A DNA stretch of 64,000 nt, taken from NCBI GenBank assembly GCA_017501525.1, contig JAFVWT010000004.1, forward strand, positions 180,547 through 244,546. Direction: 5' to 3'. Shown piece by piece: positions 32,087-40,958 of this stretch (position 1 is the first letter of the stretch; every line of letters starts with the position of its first letter). Below the pieces are notes generated by a model, which saw only the letters and a list, made by a program, of their open reading frames with translations, was not told where the DNA came from and ran no database searches. Both the position numbers and the translations under genes were made by a program. Source of the DNA: Bacteroidales bacterium (GTDB lineage: Bacteria > Bacteroidota > Bacteroidia > Bacteroidales > UBA932).

Positions 32087-34111
32087 ATGAAAAAACACTT
32101 ATTTCTTTTTTTGACTTTGGTTCTTGGACTTGCAATCAGTTGTAAGGAAGAGCCCGTTGATAAGCCGGTACCTCCAACTCCGGGAGAGGCACCTACTATT
32201 GAACTTAGAGCGCAGGATACCACAAGCCATTCATTCTCATTCACTATTGTCAGTCCTACTGCCAATAAGTTTGGATATCAGGTTAGAGAGGCTTCTACTG
32301 AGCCGGCTCCTTCAGCAGAAGAACTGCTTGCAGGTGACTATGGTGCAATGCAGAATGAGATTACATTGACAGTTGAAAATCTTACTCCGGATACTCAGTA
32401 TCAGATATTTGCAGTGGTTGCAATAGATAATCTTACCAGTGAAGTAGCATCTTTGGAACTCACAACCAAGAAAGCAAATCAAGATCCTGATTTCAATTTT
32501 ATCCAACTTATAGATGCGCAATATACTTCATTCAAATTTAGAATCAATGGAGGAGAGAGCCACTTTAAGTTTATCCCTGTTGAAGCAGCTATGTTGCAAG
32601 AGTGGGGTGTAACTCCTGAGGAGTGGATGGAGACTGTTGACTGTGTTGTGGATCAAGGTGATAAGGAATATGAATGGGTAGATGGTCTTACATACGAAAA
32701 TATAAATATGAGTGTCGCTCCCGGTAGAGAGTATGTGATTATAGCAGGTCTTTCTGATGCTCAAGGAAACTTGAGTGACGGAGTGGATACAATTAAGTTC
32801 CGTACACCAAGTATTCCAGACTCAGATGCTGAAATATCAGTCAATTTTGAAGATGTGACTTCAACATCTGTAAGAGCATATATTAATGTGGATGAGACAA
32901 TATCCATGTATTATGTATATGTCAGAGACAAGGCTTGGTTTGATGAGATAATAGGAAACTATGGATTGGATATGATCAAGACTCTTATCAAATATCCAAG
33001 TGCCGGCGCACCCACCTATTCAGGTAGCAGAAGTGTCGATTGGAGTGGATTGATTCCCAATACACAATATGTATTCTCTGTTTTAGGAGTAGATAATCAA
33101 GGTAGTGAGATTCTTATTATGGAAGATTTCTCGACAACCGAACCTACAGGTCCGGCTCCCGAGCTAACTCTTTCTCTATCTCCAAACTCTGCAGCACCTC
33201 ATAGTATTCTCGACCTTTCATTCGGTTGTACAAATGCTTTAATGGCACGTTGGGCCGTTCTGATGACTTGTGAGGTTGAAGATTTGTACAATAGCGGAAT
33301 GACCAATGAATCTATAGTTAATGATTATGGAACGACTCTATCAGATGAACAACTCGCTCAAGCTACTAATGGCAATCTCGTAATCAAACTTGACAACTTG
33401 TTCCGTTCAACCGAATATACAGTTATTTGTGCAGTGAGAAGTGTTGAATATGTTCAAACAACCGAGGCAATATCGGCTTCTACTGAGAATTATCCTTCCG
33501 TTCCACGTGTGGAATCTTCGTTATTCGATCTTCTACCTGGTACCTGGAATGTTGAATATCAGTACACTACACCTTGGGGTGAGTCTCATTCACTCTCAGG
33601 TTTTCAAGTAACAATTGCTGACGGTGCAGATGATGCTTCAGCTCAGGAGTATCGTTCATTGAACAGATTGGTGGTATTGGGTCTCCAATTCCAGTCAAAT
33701 AGTACATACCCTTATATGGGCCCTGAGGAATTGATTAACGACTATGGTTTTGACGAAGATATGGCATATAGGGATTATGGCCCTAAATTCTTCCTTGAAA
33801 TAGCAGAAGGAGATGTCGTTACTTGTCCCACAGATGCTTCTAACAACTTCGCATATTTTACTCAAGACAGGTTATATTTCTTGGGTTGTGACCTTAACAA
33901 CCGTTATATTGCGCCTGTAGATTTCCCTGTAGAGGTTTCATCAGACAAGAACACAATTACAATCAAAGAGTGTGTACTTACATCAGATGTTTATCCCGCA
34001 GAGGGAGGAGTAATTCCTGCAGGTACCTATCGTCCTGCAATATTGAAGAATTCTTTGACAGATGCAATCAATATTATGACTTCAAATTTGGTTCTAACAA
34101 GGGCTGAATAA
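32087..34111 (+). CDS. Surface lipoprotein with FN3-like repeats, unknown C-terminal domain
   Basis: 674 residues. Lipobox LAISC (Cys 19) followed by K-E-E, which fits the K-(D/E)2 surface-export signal described for Bacteroidota lipoproteins. Three FN3-like units can be seen (LTPDTQYQIFAVVAIDN, VAPGREYVIIAGLSDAQG, LIPNTQYVFSVLGVDNQG), each ending in a strand of the T-x-Y type. The last about 200 residues (from LFDLLPGTWNVEYQY) form a lipocalin-like or calycin-type beta unit of unknown role. No PCMD or DUF4493. Last gene of the unit, followed by a terminator at 34158-34195. Confidence 0.6.
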   Translation: MKKHLFLFLTLVLGLAISCKEEPVDKPVPPTPGEAPTIELRAQDTTSHSFSFTIVSPTANKFGYQVREASTEPAPSAEELLAGDYGAMQNEITLTVENLTPDTQYQIFAVVAIDNLTSEVASLELTTKKANQDPDFNFIQLIDAQYTSFKFRINGGESHFKFIPVEAAMLQEWGVTPEEWMETVDCVVDQGDKEYEWVDGLTYENINMSVAPGREYVIIAGLSDAQGNLSDGVDTIKFRTPSIPDSDAEISVNFEDVTSTSVRAYINVDETISMYYVYVRDKAWFDEIIGNYGLDMIKTLIKYPSAGAPTYSGSRSVDWSGLIPNTQYVFSVLGVDNQGSEILIMEDFSTTEPTGPAPELTLSLSPNSAAPHSILDLSFGCTNALMARWAVLMTCEVEDLYNSGMTNESIVNDYGTTLSDEQLAQATNGNLVIKLDNLFRSTEYTVICAVRSVEYVQTTEAISASTENYPSVPRVESSLFDLLPGTWNVEYQYTTPWGESHSLSGFQVTIADGADDASAQEYRSLNRLVVLGLQFQSNSTYPYMGPEELINDYGFDEDMAYRDYGPKFFLEIAEGDVVTCPTDASNNFAYFTQDRLYFLGCDLNNRYIAPVDFPVEVSSDKNTITIKECVLTSDVYPAEGGVIPAGTYRPAILKNSLTDAINIMTSNLVLTRAE

Positions 34112-34157
34112 AGTTTGAGCAAGGGGTTAGGATTACCCCTTCGTAGAATAGATTTGA

Positions 34158-34195
34158 CCAATCTTGAGGTGTTATAGCCTTGAGATTGGTTTTTT
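34158..34195 (+). terminator. Terminator of the lipoprotein operon
   Basis: CCAATCTTGAGG (34158-34169) and CCTTGAGATTGG (34178-34189) form a 12-base stem with two weak pairs and an 8-base loop. Six T follow on the plus strand. Confidence 0.75.
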
Positions 34196-34334
34196 GGTTA
34201 TTACAGATGTTTTGCGGATGCAGAAACCGGTGATTTAAGTGCTGATATAGATTTTGGGATGCTGCTTCGCCAAGGATATCAGCTGTTTTAAGGCCGAGAG
34301 AGTGCTAAACTATTTTGAGAGGTGTAGCTAGTGT

Positions 34335-34374
34335 ATAAAAAAGGGGTGGCTAACATTTATATTAGTCACCCCTT
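34335..34374 (-). terminator. Terminator of the hutU-mutA-mutB operon
   Basis: AAGGGGTGGCTAA (34341-34353) and TTAGTCACCCCTT (34362-34374) form a 13-base stem with one mismatch. On the minus strand it is followed by six T (34335-34340), 27 bases past the mutB stop. Confidence 0.8.
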
Positions 34375-34400
34375 TGTCTATAATTTATATCTTAATGATT

Positions 34401-36533
34401 TTACTTCATATTTAGGAGTTCAATCATCTTGATAGCTGCGGTAGAGATACGTGTACCAGGACCGAAGATTGCAGCAGCACCCGCTTTGTAAAGTGCGTCG
34501 TAGTCTTGTGCAGGGATAACACCACCCACTACTACGAGGATATCTTCACGACCGAGTTTTGCAAGTTCTTCAACGATTTGAGGTACAAGTGTTTTGTGAC
34601 CTGCAGCAAGTGATGATACACCTACTACGTGTACGTCGTTTTCTACAGCTTGTTTTGCAGCTTCTGCAGGGGTCTGGAACAAAGGTCCCATATCTACGTC
34701 GAAACCACAGTCAGCATAACCTGTAGCGACTACTTTTGCACCACGGTCGTGTCCGTCCTGACCAAGTTTAGCGATCATGATACGAGGTTGGCGACCTTCT
34801 CTCTTAGCAAATTCGCTAACCATTGATTTAGCTTGTTCGAATTCGCTATCGTTCTTAACTTCTGATGAGTAAACACCTGTGTTCATACGGATAACTGCTT
34901 TATATCTGCCAACTACAGCTTCGCAAGCATCTGAAATTTCACCGAGGGTAGCGCGGTTACGAGCAGCTTCCACTGCAAGTTCCAACAAGTTTCCGGTCTT
35001 AGTTTCAACAGCGTGAGTGATGGCTGCAAGACATTCTTTAACTTTATTGTTGTCGCGTTTAGCGCGAAGTTCTTCAAGACGTTTGATTTGAGACTCACGA
35101 ACTTTTGTATTGTCGATATCGAGAATTTCAATAGGATCTTCTTTTTCAAGACGATATTCGTTGATACCGATGATTTTGTCCATTCCGGAGTCAATGCGCG
35201 CTTGTTTGCGAGCAGCTGCTTCTTCGATACGGAGTTTAGGAATACCTGTTTCGATAGCTTTTGCCATACCGCCAAGTTCTTCGATTTCGCAGATATGTTT
35301 CCAAGCATTGCGAGCAATTTCGTTGGTCAAGTATTCCACATAGTATGAACCTGCCCAAGGGTCGATACCGCGGCAAGCATTGGTCTCTTCCTGGATATAG
35401 ATCTGAGTATTGCGGGCAATACGTGCAGAGAAGTCGGTAGGAAGTGCAATAGCTTCGTCAAGCGCATTGGTATGAAGTGATTGGGTATGTCCAAGTGCAG
35501 CACCCATAGCTTCGATACAAGTTCTTGCAACGTTGTTGAAGGGGTCTTGTTCGGTAAGCGACCATCCTGATGTCTGGCAGTGGGTTCTGAGTGAAAGTGA
35601 TTTGGGGTTCTTAGGGTTGAACTGATTTACGATTTTTGCCCATAGCATACGTGCAGCACGCATTTTGGCAATCTCCATAAAGTGATTCATACCGATAGCC
35701 CAGAAGAATGAGAGACGTGGTGCAAATGCATCTACATCGATACCGGCTTTGATACCTGTACGGAGGTATTCAAGACCGTCTGCCAAGGTGTATGCCATCT
35801 CGATATCGCAAGTAGCACCAGCTTCCTGCATGTGGTAACCTGAGATAGAGATAGAGTTGAACTTAGGCATATTCTTAGAAGTATATGCAAAGATGTCACC
35901 GATGATTCTCATAGAGAATTCAGGGGGATAGATATATGTGTTACGCACCATGAATTCTTTCAAAATGTCGTTCTGGATGGTACCTTGCATCTCTTCAAGT
36001 TTTGCGCCTTGTTCTTGAGCAGCTACGATATAGAATGCCAAGATAGGGAGAACGGCACCATTCATTGTCATTGATACTGACATTTTGTTAAGAGGAATCT
36101 GGTCGAAGAGAACTTTCATATCCTCAACGCTACAGATAGATACACCCGCTTTACCAACGTCACCTACTACGCGAGGGTGGTCAGCATCGTATCCACGGTG
36201 TGTAGCAAGGTCAAATGCTACTGAAAGACCTTTCTGACCTGCAGCAAGATTTCTGCGGTAGAATGCGTTGGACTCTTCAGCTGTAGAGAAACCTGCATAT
36301 TGACGAACTGTCCAGGGTTTCATTACATACATTGTACTGTAGGGTCCGCGAAGGAAAGGAGCAACACCCGCTGCATAGTTTAGGTGTTCCATACCTTCGT
36401 TATCTTTCGGAGTGTAAATCTCCTTCACATCTATATGCTCCGGAGTCTCCCAAATGCTTTGTTCAGGAGTAGCAGGCTGCGCACACTCAGGGCAGCTTTT
36501 ATCGAATTTTATATCTTTAAAATTAGGACGCAT
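34401..36533 (-). CDS. mutB: Methylmalonyl-CoA mutase, large (catalytic) subunit
   Basis: 710 residues, full length. The N-terminal barrel carries the substrate channel motif [18 protein letters not shown] and the repeats seen in all mutases ([24 protein letters not shown]). The C-terminal cobalamin domain has the lower-axial-ligand motif D-x-H-x-x-G in [15 protein letters not shown] and the later [13 protein letters not shown]. It interconverts succinyl-CoA and methylmalonyl-CoA with adenosylcobalamin, the propionate-forming route in Bacteroidales. 11 bases from mutA. Confidence 0.97.
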   Translation of the reverse strand: MRPNFKDIKFDKSCPECAQPATPEQSIWETPEHIDVKEIYTPKDNEGMEHLNYAAGVAPFLRGPYSTMYVMKPWTVRQYAGFSTAEESNAFYRRNLAAGQKGLSVAFDLATHRGYDADHPRVVGDVGKAGVSICSVEDMKVLFDQIPLNKMSVSMTMNGAVLPILAFYIVAAQEQGAKLEEMQGTIQNDILKEFMVRNTYIYPPEFSMRIIGDIFAYTSKNMPKFNSISISGYHMQEAGATCDIEMAYTLADGLEYLRTGIKAGIDVDAFAPRLSFFWAIGMNHFMEIAKMRAARMLWAKIVNQFNPKNPKSLSLRTHCQTSGWSLTEQDPFNNVARTCIEAMGAALGHTQSLHTNALDEAIALPTDFSARIARNTQIYIQEETNACRGIDPWAGSYYVEYLTNEIARNAWKHICEIEELGGMAKAIETGIPKLRIEEAAARKQARIDSGMDKIIGINEYRLEKEDPIEILDIDNTKVRESQIKRLEELRAKRDNNKVKECLAAITHAVETKTGNLLELAVEAARNRATLGEISDACEAVVGRYKAVIRMNTGVYSSEVKNDSEFEQAKSMVSEFAKREGRQPRIMIAKLGQDGHDRGAKVVATGYADCGFDVDMGPLFQTPAEAAKQAVENDVHVVGVSSLAAGHKTLVPQIVEELAKLGREDILVVVGGVIPAQDYDALYKAGAAAIFGPGTRISTAAIKMIELLNMK

Positions 36534-36544
36534 ATCTTCAAATA

Positions 36545-38443
36545 TTAAAGGGGTTTAATTCCGAGTTTTTCTTGATATCCTTTTAGTGTTTCAAGTACAT
36601 TGCTCTTCACACTGATGAAGTTTTCAATGCCTTTTTGCTGCAATTCTTCTTTGCAAACAGGCTCTCCGGCAACTACTACGATAGCTTTGTCGCCGATAAG
36701 TTGTGCAATTTGAGGAACTGCTTCTGCATATTCTTCGTCTGAAGAACAAGCTACAACTATTTCTGCACCACTTTCAAGAGCTGCTTTAACACCCTCTTCG
36801 ATCGATGCAAAACGGTTGTTGTCGATAACGCGGATACCTGCAACTGCGAAGAAGTTAGATGAGAATTGAGCTCTTGCACGACACATTGCCAAGTTTCCGA
36901 AAGTGAGCATAAATGCTTTAGGCTCTTTACCACTTCTGTCGGTGGTTAGGCGGAGAGTTTCAAATGCCTCTGCAAGACGATAAGGTCTTAGAGGTTGAAC
37001 ACCTTCACAAGCTTCAAAGTTGTCTGCATACTCTTTCATACCCATATAGGTATTGACTTCACGAGATACGATATCTTTGGTAATCTCTTCACCAGCTACT
37101 TCTAAGAAGTTAGGGAATTGGTTTGTACCAAGAAGGGTATCTCTGCGGGTTGCAAGGTTTTTGTCTTTCTTGTCAGAGATGGCTTTAATTTCGTTTTGGA
37201 TGTAGTTCTCTTTGAATTTAGCTACATAACCACCGCCATTCTCAATGTTGCGGAATTCATTCCATGCTGCTTGAGCTATCTGACCGGTAATAGTTTCAAT
37301 GTAGTATGAACCGGCTGCGGGGTCAACCACTTTGTCAAAACGCGACTCTTCTTTAAGAATGTTTTGGATATTGCGAGCGATACGTGTTGAGAATTCTGTA
37401 GGTACTCTGAACGAGAAGTCATAAGGAAGAACCTCAAGATAATCTACACCTGCAATGGTAGCACTCATAGCTTCAGTAGTGCCACGAAGCATATTTACAT
37501 ATGCGTCATAAACTGTTTGGTTAAATTCTGAAGTTGTAGCATAGATAACCATCTTTTCGGCACAATTGCTTTCGCAACCATATTCGTCAACGATGTTTGC
37601 CCACAACATACGTGCTGCCCTGAATTTCGCAATTTCCATAAAGTATGAACTTCCAACAGCGAACTCAAAGTAGATTTTGCGTGCGATTTCACTCACTTTA
37701 AGCCCTTTTTCGGTAAGGCGTGAGATATATTCGCTACCTTGAGCAAGTGCGAATGCCAATTCTTGGGTAGAGGTAGCACCACAACTATTGAAAATATATC
37801 CGTCAACAGAGATTACTCGTACATTTTTGTATGGAGCAGCCATTTTTACACATTCTGCAAGAGTTTCAAATGCATTCTCTTCACAGAAACGTCCGCTGCG
37901 GGTAAGATAACCTACAGGACTATAGTCGAAAGATGCACGAACTGAATCTTTATCAATACCGAGGGTATCTACATATTTAAGGAAGTTGGCAAGAATCTCT
38001 GTATTTTTAATACAATTGTCACAGAAATATACTGGAACTCTATCGAGGGCAATACCATTCAAAAGAGTTGCAAAGTCGGCAACTTCGATAGTTTTCTTGT
38101 TGTCAATGTAAAATTTAAGTGCTTCAACCCCTTTGGTAAGGATGGTAAGTGCTTTTTTATTTGCAGCAGCAAAATCGTTGTCACAGCAGCAAACACCTTC
38201 GCTGATATACCATTTGTTGTTTTGCTTGGTTCCTTTTACAAAAGGGAACTCTCCCGGAATCTTACCTGCATAGGCAAGTTCCTGAAGGTCTTCAGCGCGG
38301 TAGTATGGACGCACTGAAAAACCGTCGTAGGTTTTCCATACGAGTTTTTTCTCGTAGTCGGCACCCTTGAGGTCTTTAGTAATCACCTCTTCCCATTGTG
38401 CAGTAGACACGGGGGGAAATTCTGTAAATAATTTTTCAGCCAT
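36545..38443 (-). CDS. mutA: Methylmalonyl-CoA mutase, small subunit
   Basis: 632 residues, homologous to mutB throughout. The cobalamin-type C-terminal domain lacks the D-x-H-x-x-G motif: the equivalent stretch reads [19 protein letters not shown]. This is the hallmark of the non-catalytic beta subunit of the heterodimeric enzyme. Other recognisable stretches are [21 protein letters not shown] and [11 protein letters not shown]. Lies between hutU (49 bases) and mutB (11 bases). Confidence 0.95.
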   Translation of the reverse strand: MAEKLFTEFPPVSTAQWEEVITKDLKGADYEKKLVWKTYDGFSVRPYYRAEDLQELAYAGKIPGEFPFVKGTKQNNKWYISEGVCCCDNDFAAANKKALTILTKGVEALKFYIDNKKTIEVADFATLLNGIALDRVPVYFCDNCIKNTEILANFLKYVDTLGIDKDSVRASFDYSPVGYLTRSGRFCEENAFETLAECVKMAAPYKNVRVISVDGYIFNSCGATSTQELAFALAQGSEYISRLTEKGLKVSEIARKIYFEFAVGSSYFMEIAKFRAARMLWANIVDEYGCESNCAEKMVIYATTSEFNQTVYDAYVNMLRGTTEAMSATIAGVDYLEVLPYDFSFRVPTEFSTRIARNIQNILKEESRFDKVVDPAAGSYYIETITGQIAQAAWNEFRNIENGGGYVAKFKENYIQNEIKAISDKKDKNLATRRDTLLGTNQFPNFLEVAGEEITKDIVSREVNTYMGMKEYADNFEACEGVQPLRPYRLAEAFETLRLTTDRSGKEPKAFMLTFGNLAMCRARAQFSSNFFAVAGIRVIDNNRFASIEEGVKAALESGAEIVVACSSDEEYAEAVPQIAQLIGDKAIVVVAGEPVCKEELQQKGIENFISVKSNVLETLKGYQEKLGIKPL

Positions 38444-38492
38444 ATTTAAAGAATTTTGGATGTTATGTTATTAATAGTTCGACAATATAGTG

Positions 38493-40481
38493 TTATAAAA
38501 TTGATTCATCTACAAGATAGGGAAGTGTAACTTTCAAATCAGGTGTACGCTCCATTTCACGTTTGATGGCAAACATTGCCCCTTTGTTACGGGCCCAGCT
38601 TCTACGTGCGATACCATTGTTGACATCCCAGTGAAGCATCATTTTAATGCGACGGTCAGCCTCTTCACTACCATCAATTACCATTCCGAAGCCACCATTG
38701 ATAACTTCTCCCCAACCGACACCGCCGCCGTTGTGGATAGATACCCAGGTAGCGCCTCTAAATGAGTCCCCGATAACATTGTGGACAGCCATATCTGCGG
38801 TAAATGAGGAACCATCATAAATATTGGATGTTTCCCTATATGGCGAGTCAGTACCTGAAACGTCGTGGTGGTCGCGACCCAAAACGATAGGAGCAGAAAT
38901 TCTTCCTTCTCTAATCGCTTTGTTCATTTCAAGGGCAATCTTTATGCGGCCCTCTGCGTCGGCATAGAGGATGCGGGCTTGAGATCCGACAACGAGTTTG
39001 TTGCGGGATGCTTCGCGAATCCAGTGAATGTTGTCTTCCATCTGGTTACGGATCTCATCAGGTGCGCTTTTTGCAATTTCTTCCAACACTTGAGCTGCAA
39101 TCCTATCAGTCTCCATCAAATCCTCAGGTTTTGACGAAGTACAAACCCAACGGTATGGTCCAAAACCATAGTCAAAGAATAGGGGACCCATAATATCCTG
39201 TACATAAGAAGGATATTTGAAAGTTCCATTGGGATTCATAATGTCAGCTTTTGCTCGGGATGCTTCCAAAAGGAACGCATTGCCATAGTCAAAGAAGTAC
39301 ATGCCTCTTTCAGTCAATTTATTGATGGCAGCAACATGTCTTCTTAAGGTTTTTTGAACTTCTCTCTTGAATTTTTCAGGTTGTGTGGCCATCATTTCGT
39401 TGGACTCTTCATAAGTGAATCCTGCGGGATAGTAACCACCTGCCCAAGGATTGTGTAGTGATGTCTGGTCAGAACCGAGGTCTACATCTACACCTCTCTT
39501 AACCAATCTTTCCCACAAATCGACTACGTTTCCTTGATATGCAAGTGAAACTGCCTCTTTACGTTCGCGAGCCTCGAGTGCACGGTCGATAAGTGCGTCA
39601 AGGTCGGTGTAAACTTCATCCACCCATCCTTGAGAGTAACGGGTTCTGATTGCTTTGGGATTTACTTCAGCGATAATTCCGACAACACCTGCAATAACGG
39701 CAGCCTTAGGCTGAGCTCCGGACATGCCTCCAAGACCTGAGCTTACAAAGATTTTTCCTTTGTCTTCTGAACCGGGTCTTGAGTGCATACGGGCTGCATT
39801 CATCACTGTAATAGTGGTACCGTGAACGATACCCTGAGGTCCGATATACATGAATGAGCCGGCAGTCATCTGTCCATATTGTGATACGCCAAGTGCGTTG
39901 AATTTTTCCCAATGGTCTTTGCTTGAGTAATTGGGAATAACCATACCATTTGTAACAATTACTCTTGGAGCATCTTTATGAGAGGGGAAAAGTCCCATAG
40001 GATGACCCGAATAAAGAACTAATGTCTGCTCATCGGTCATCTCTGACAAATATTTCATTGTAAGGCGGTATTGTGCCCAGTTCTGGAATGCTGCACCATT
40101 GCCTCCATATACGATGAGCTCGTCAGGGTGTTGTGCCACAGCCATATCCAGATTGTTTGAAATCATCAGCATAATGGCAGCAGCCTGCTTACTTTTAGCT
40201 GGGAAATCGTGTATGGTACGAGCATAAATTTTATAGTCCGGTTTCAAACGGAACATGTAGATGCGTCCATAAGTTTCCAACTCTTCCTTAAACTCAGGAA
40301 TAAGAGTCGCATGATGTTTGGGAGGAAAATATCTTAGAGCATTTCTTAGTGCCAACTTTTTCTCGTCAGCTGTTAGAATCTGTTTCCTATGTGGAGCGTG
40401 GTTGACACTCGGATCAATAGGTTTAGGTTCGGGCAAAATGTCAGGAATTCCTTCCATTATTGCTTTTTGAAATTCTGTCAT
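38493..40481 (-). CDS. hutU: Urocanate hydratase
   Basis: About 662 residues. NAD-binding and active-site stretches are YGGNGAAFQNWAQYRLTMKYL, YSGHPMGLFPSH, SSGLGGMSGAQPKAAVIAGVVG and SIHNGGGVGWGEVINGG. The enzyme converts urocanate to imidazolone propionate in histidine degradation. The length is of the longer class found in Bacteroidota rather than the roughly 560-residue proteobacterial type. The start is set at the ATG at 40481, because the promoter at 40505-40536 excludes the upstream ATG at 40535. No other hut gene is visible. It is first in an operon with mutA-mutB. Confidence 0.95.
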   Translation of the reverse strand: MTEFQKAIMEGIPDILPEPKPIDPSVNHAPHRKQILTADEKKLALRNALRYFPPKHHATLIPEFKEELETYGRIYMFRLKPDYKIYARTIHDFPAKSKQAAAIMLMISNNLDMAVAQHPDELIVYGGNGAAFQNWAQYRLTMKYLSEMTDEQTLVLYSGHPMGLFPSHKDAPRVIVTNGMVIPNYSSKDHWEKFNALGVSQYGQMTAGSFMYIGPQGIVHGTTITVMNAARMHSRPGSEDKGKIFVSSGLGGMSGAQPKAAVIAGVVGIIAEVNPKAIRTRYSQGWVDEVYTDLDALIDRALEARERKEAVSLAYQGNVVDLWERLVKRGVDVDLGSDQTSLHNPWAGGYYPAGFTYEESNEMMATQPEKFKREVQKTLRRHVAAINKLTERGMYFFDYGNAFLLEASRAKADIMNPNGTFKYPSYVQDIMGPLFFDYGFGPYRWVCTSSKPEDLMETDRIAAQVLEEIAKSAPDEIRNQMEDNIHWIREASRNKLVVGSQARILYADAEGRIKIALEMNKAIREGRISAPIVLGRDHHDVSGTDSPYRETSNIYDGSSFTADMAVHNVIGDSFRGATWVSIHNGGGVGWGEVINGGFGMVIDGSEEADRRIKMMLHWDVNNGIARRSWARNKGAMFAIKREMERTPDLKVTLPYLVDESIL

Positions 40482-40504
40482 ATATCGATATATTTTTAAT
40501 CCTA

Positions 40505-40536
40505 CAAATATAGGTGTATTTATTGAAAAACACAAT
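40505..40536 (-). promoter_or_regulatory. Promoter of the hutU-mutA-mutB operon
   Basis: On the minus strand ATTG (40533-40536), a 20-base spacer and TATATTTG (40505-40512) match the Bacteroidetes promoter. Initiation near 40498 would give a leader of about 17 bases to the hutU ATG at 40481. Confidence 0.65.
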
Positions 40537-40612
40537 TTTAGCTAACTTCAGGATAATACTTTGGAGCGATTTCTGAGATTTTCTAATGAGGATATCCCAT
40601 TGCATAAGAAAA

Positions 40613-40644
40613 GACGGGAATCACTTTTTACAGCAACTCCCGTC
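40613..40644 (-). terminator. Terminator of rpsU
   Basis: On the minus strand GACGGGA (40638-40644) pairs with TCCCGTC (40613-40619), the loop side extended by weaker pairs, followed by TTTTC. 25 bases after the rpsU stop. Confidence 0.7.
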
Positions 40645-40669
40645 CTATATATAACGTTATCATTATAGA

Positions 40670-40861
40670 CTATTCATCTTCTGTTCTCAGATGTTGTACA
40701 TAGATAGCCTTTTTAATCTCAGTTCTTCTTTTTACAGATGGCTTTTCAAAAGTCTTTCTGCTACGAAGTTCGCGAATGATACCGGTTTTTTCAAATTTAC
40801 GTTTGAATTTCTTCAAAGATTTTTCAATGTTTTCGCCTTCTTTAATAGGTACTATAATCAT
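40670..40861 (-). CDS. rpsU: Ribosomal protein bS21
   Basis: 63 residues, highly basic: IIVPIKEGENIEKSLKKFKRKFEKTG, then LRSRKTFEKPSVKRR. This is the standard bS21. The C-terminal part (IKKAIYVQHLRTEDE) is the Bacteroidota-type extension. In Bacteroidota ribosomes bS21 helps to cover the anti-Shine-Dalgarno end of 16S rRNA. The gene itself has a near-perfect Shine-Dalgarno sequence, the only one I see in the window. Single-gene unit with its own terminator. Confidence 0.95.
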   Translation of the reverse strand: MIIVPIKEGENIEKSLKKFKRKFEKTGIIRELRSRKTFEKPSVKRRTEIKKAIYVQHLRTEDE

Positions 40862-40867
40862 ATCTTA

Positions 40868-40879
40868 ATCACCTCCTTT
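40868..40879 (-). promoter_or_regulatory. Perfect Shine-Dalgarno sequence of rpsU
   Basis: On the minus strand AAAGGAGGTGAT (40868-40879) is fully complementary to the usual 3' end of 16S rRNA (ATCACCTCCTTT). GGAGG ends 10 bases before the ATG at 40861. No other gene in the window has a comparable site, as expected in a phylum that largely does not use Shine-Dalgarno initiation. See findings for the likely autoregulation. Confidence 0.9.
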
Positions 40880-40958
40880 TATTTGTGGCTGCAAAGGTAT
40901 CAAAATTTGGACAAACACCAAATTTTGTTTTAAAAATGTTTTGTCAGTTGAATCTTTT

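Larger units (their letters stand above)
34112..34400. other. Convergent intergenic region with two terminators
   Basis: 289 bases between the lipoprotein operon (plus) and mutB (minus), holding the two hairpins listed separately and otherwise nothing I can identify. Confidence 0.5.

Noticed and set aside
23832-34111. Polysaccharide utilisation locus
   Set aside because: No SusC/TonB receptor, SusD, glycosidase or hybrid two-component gene is present.
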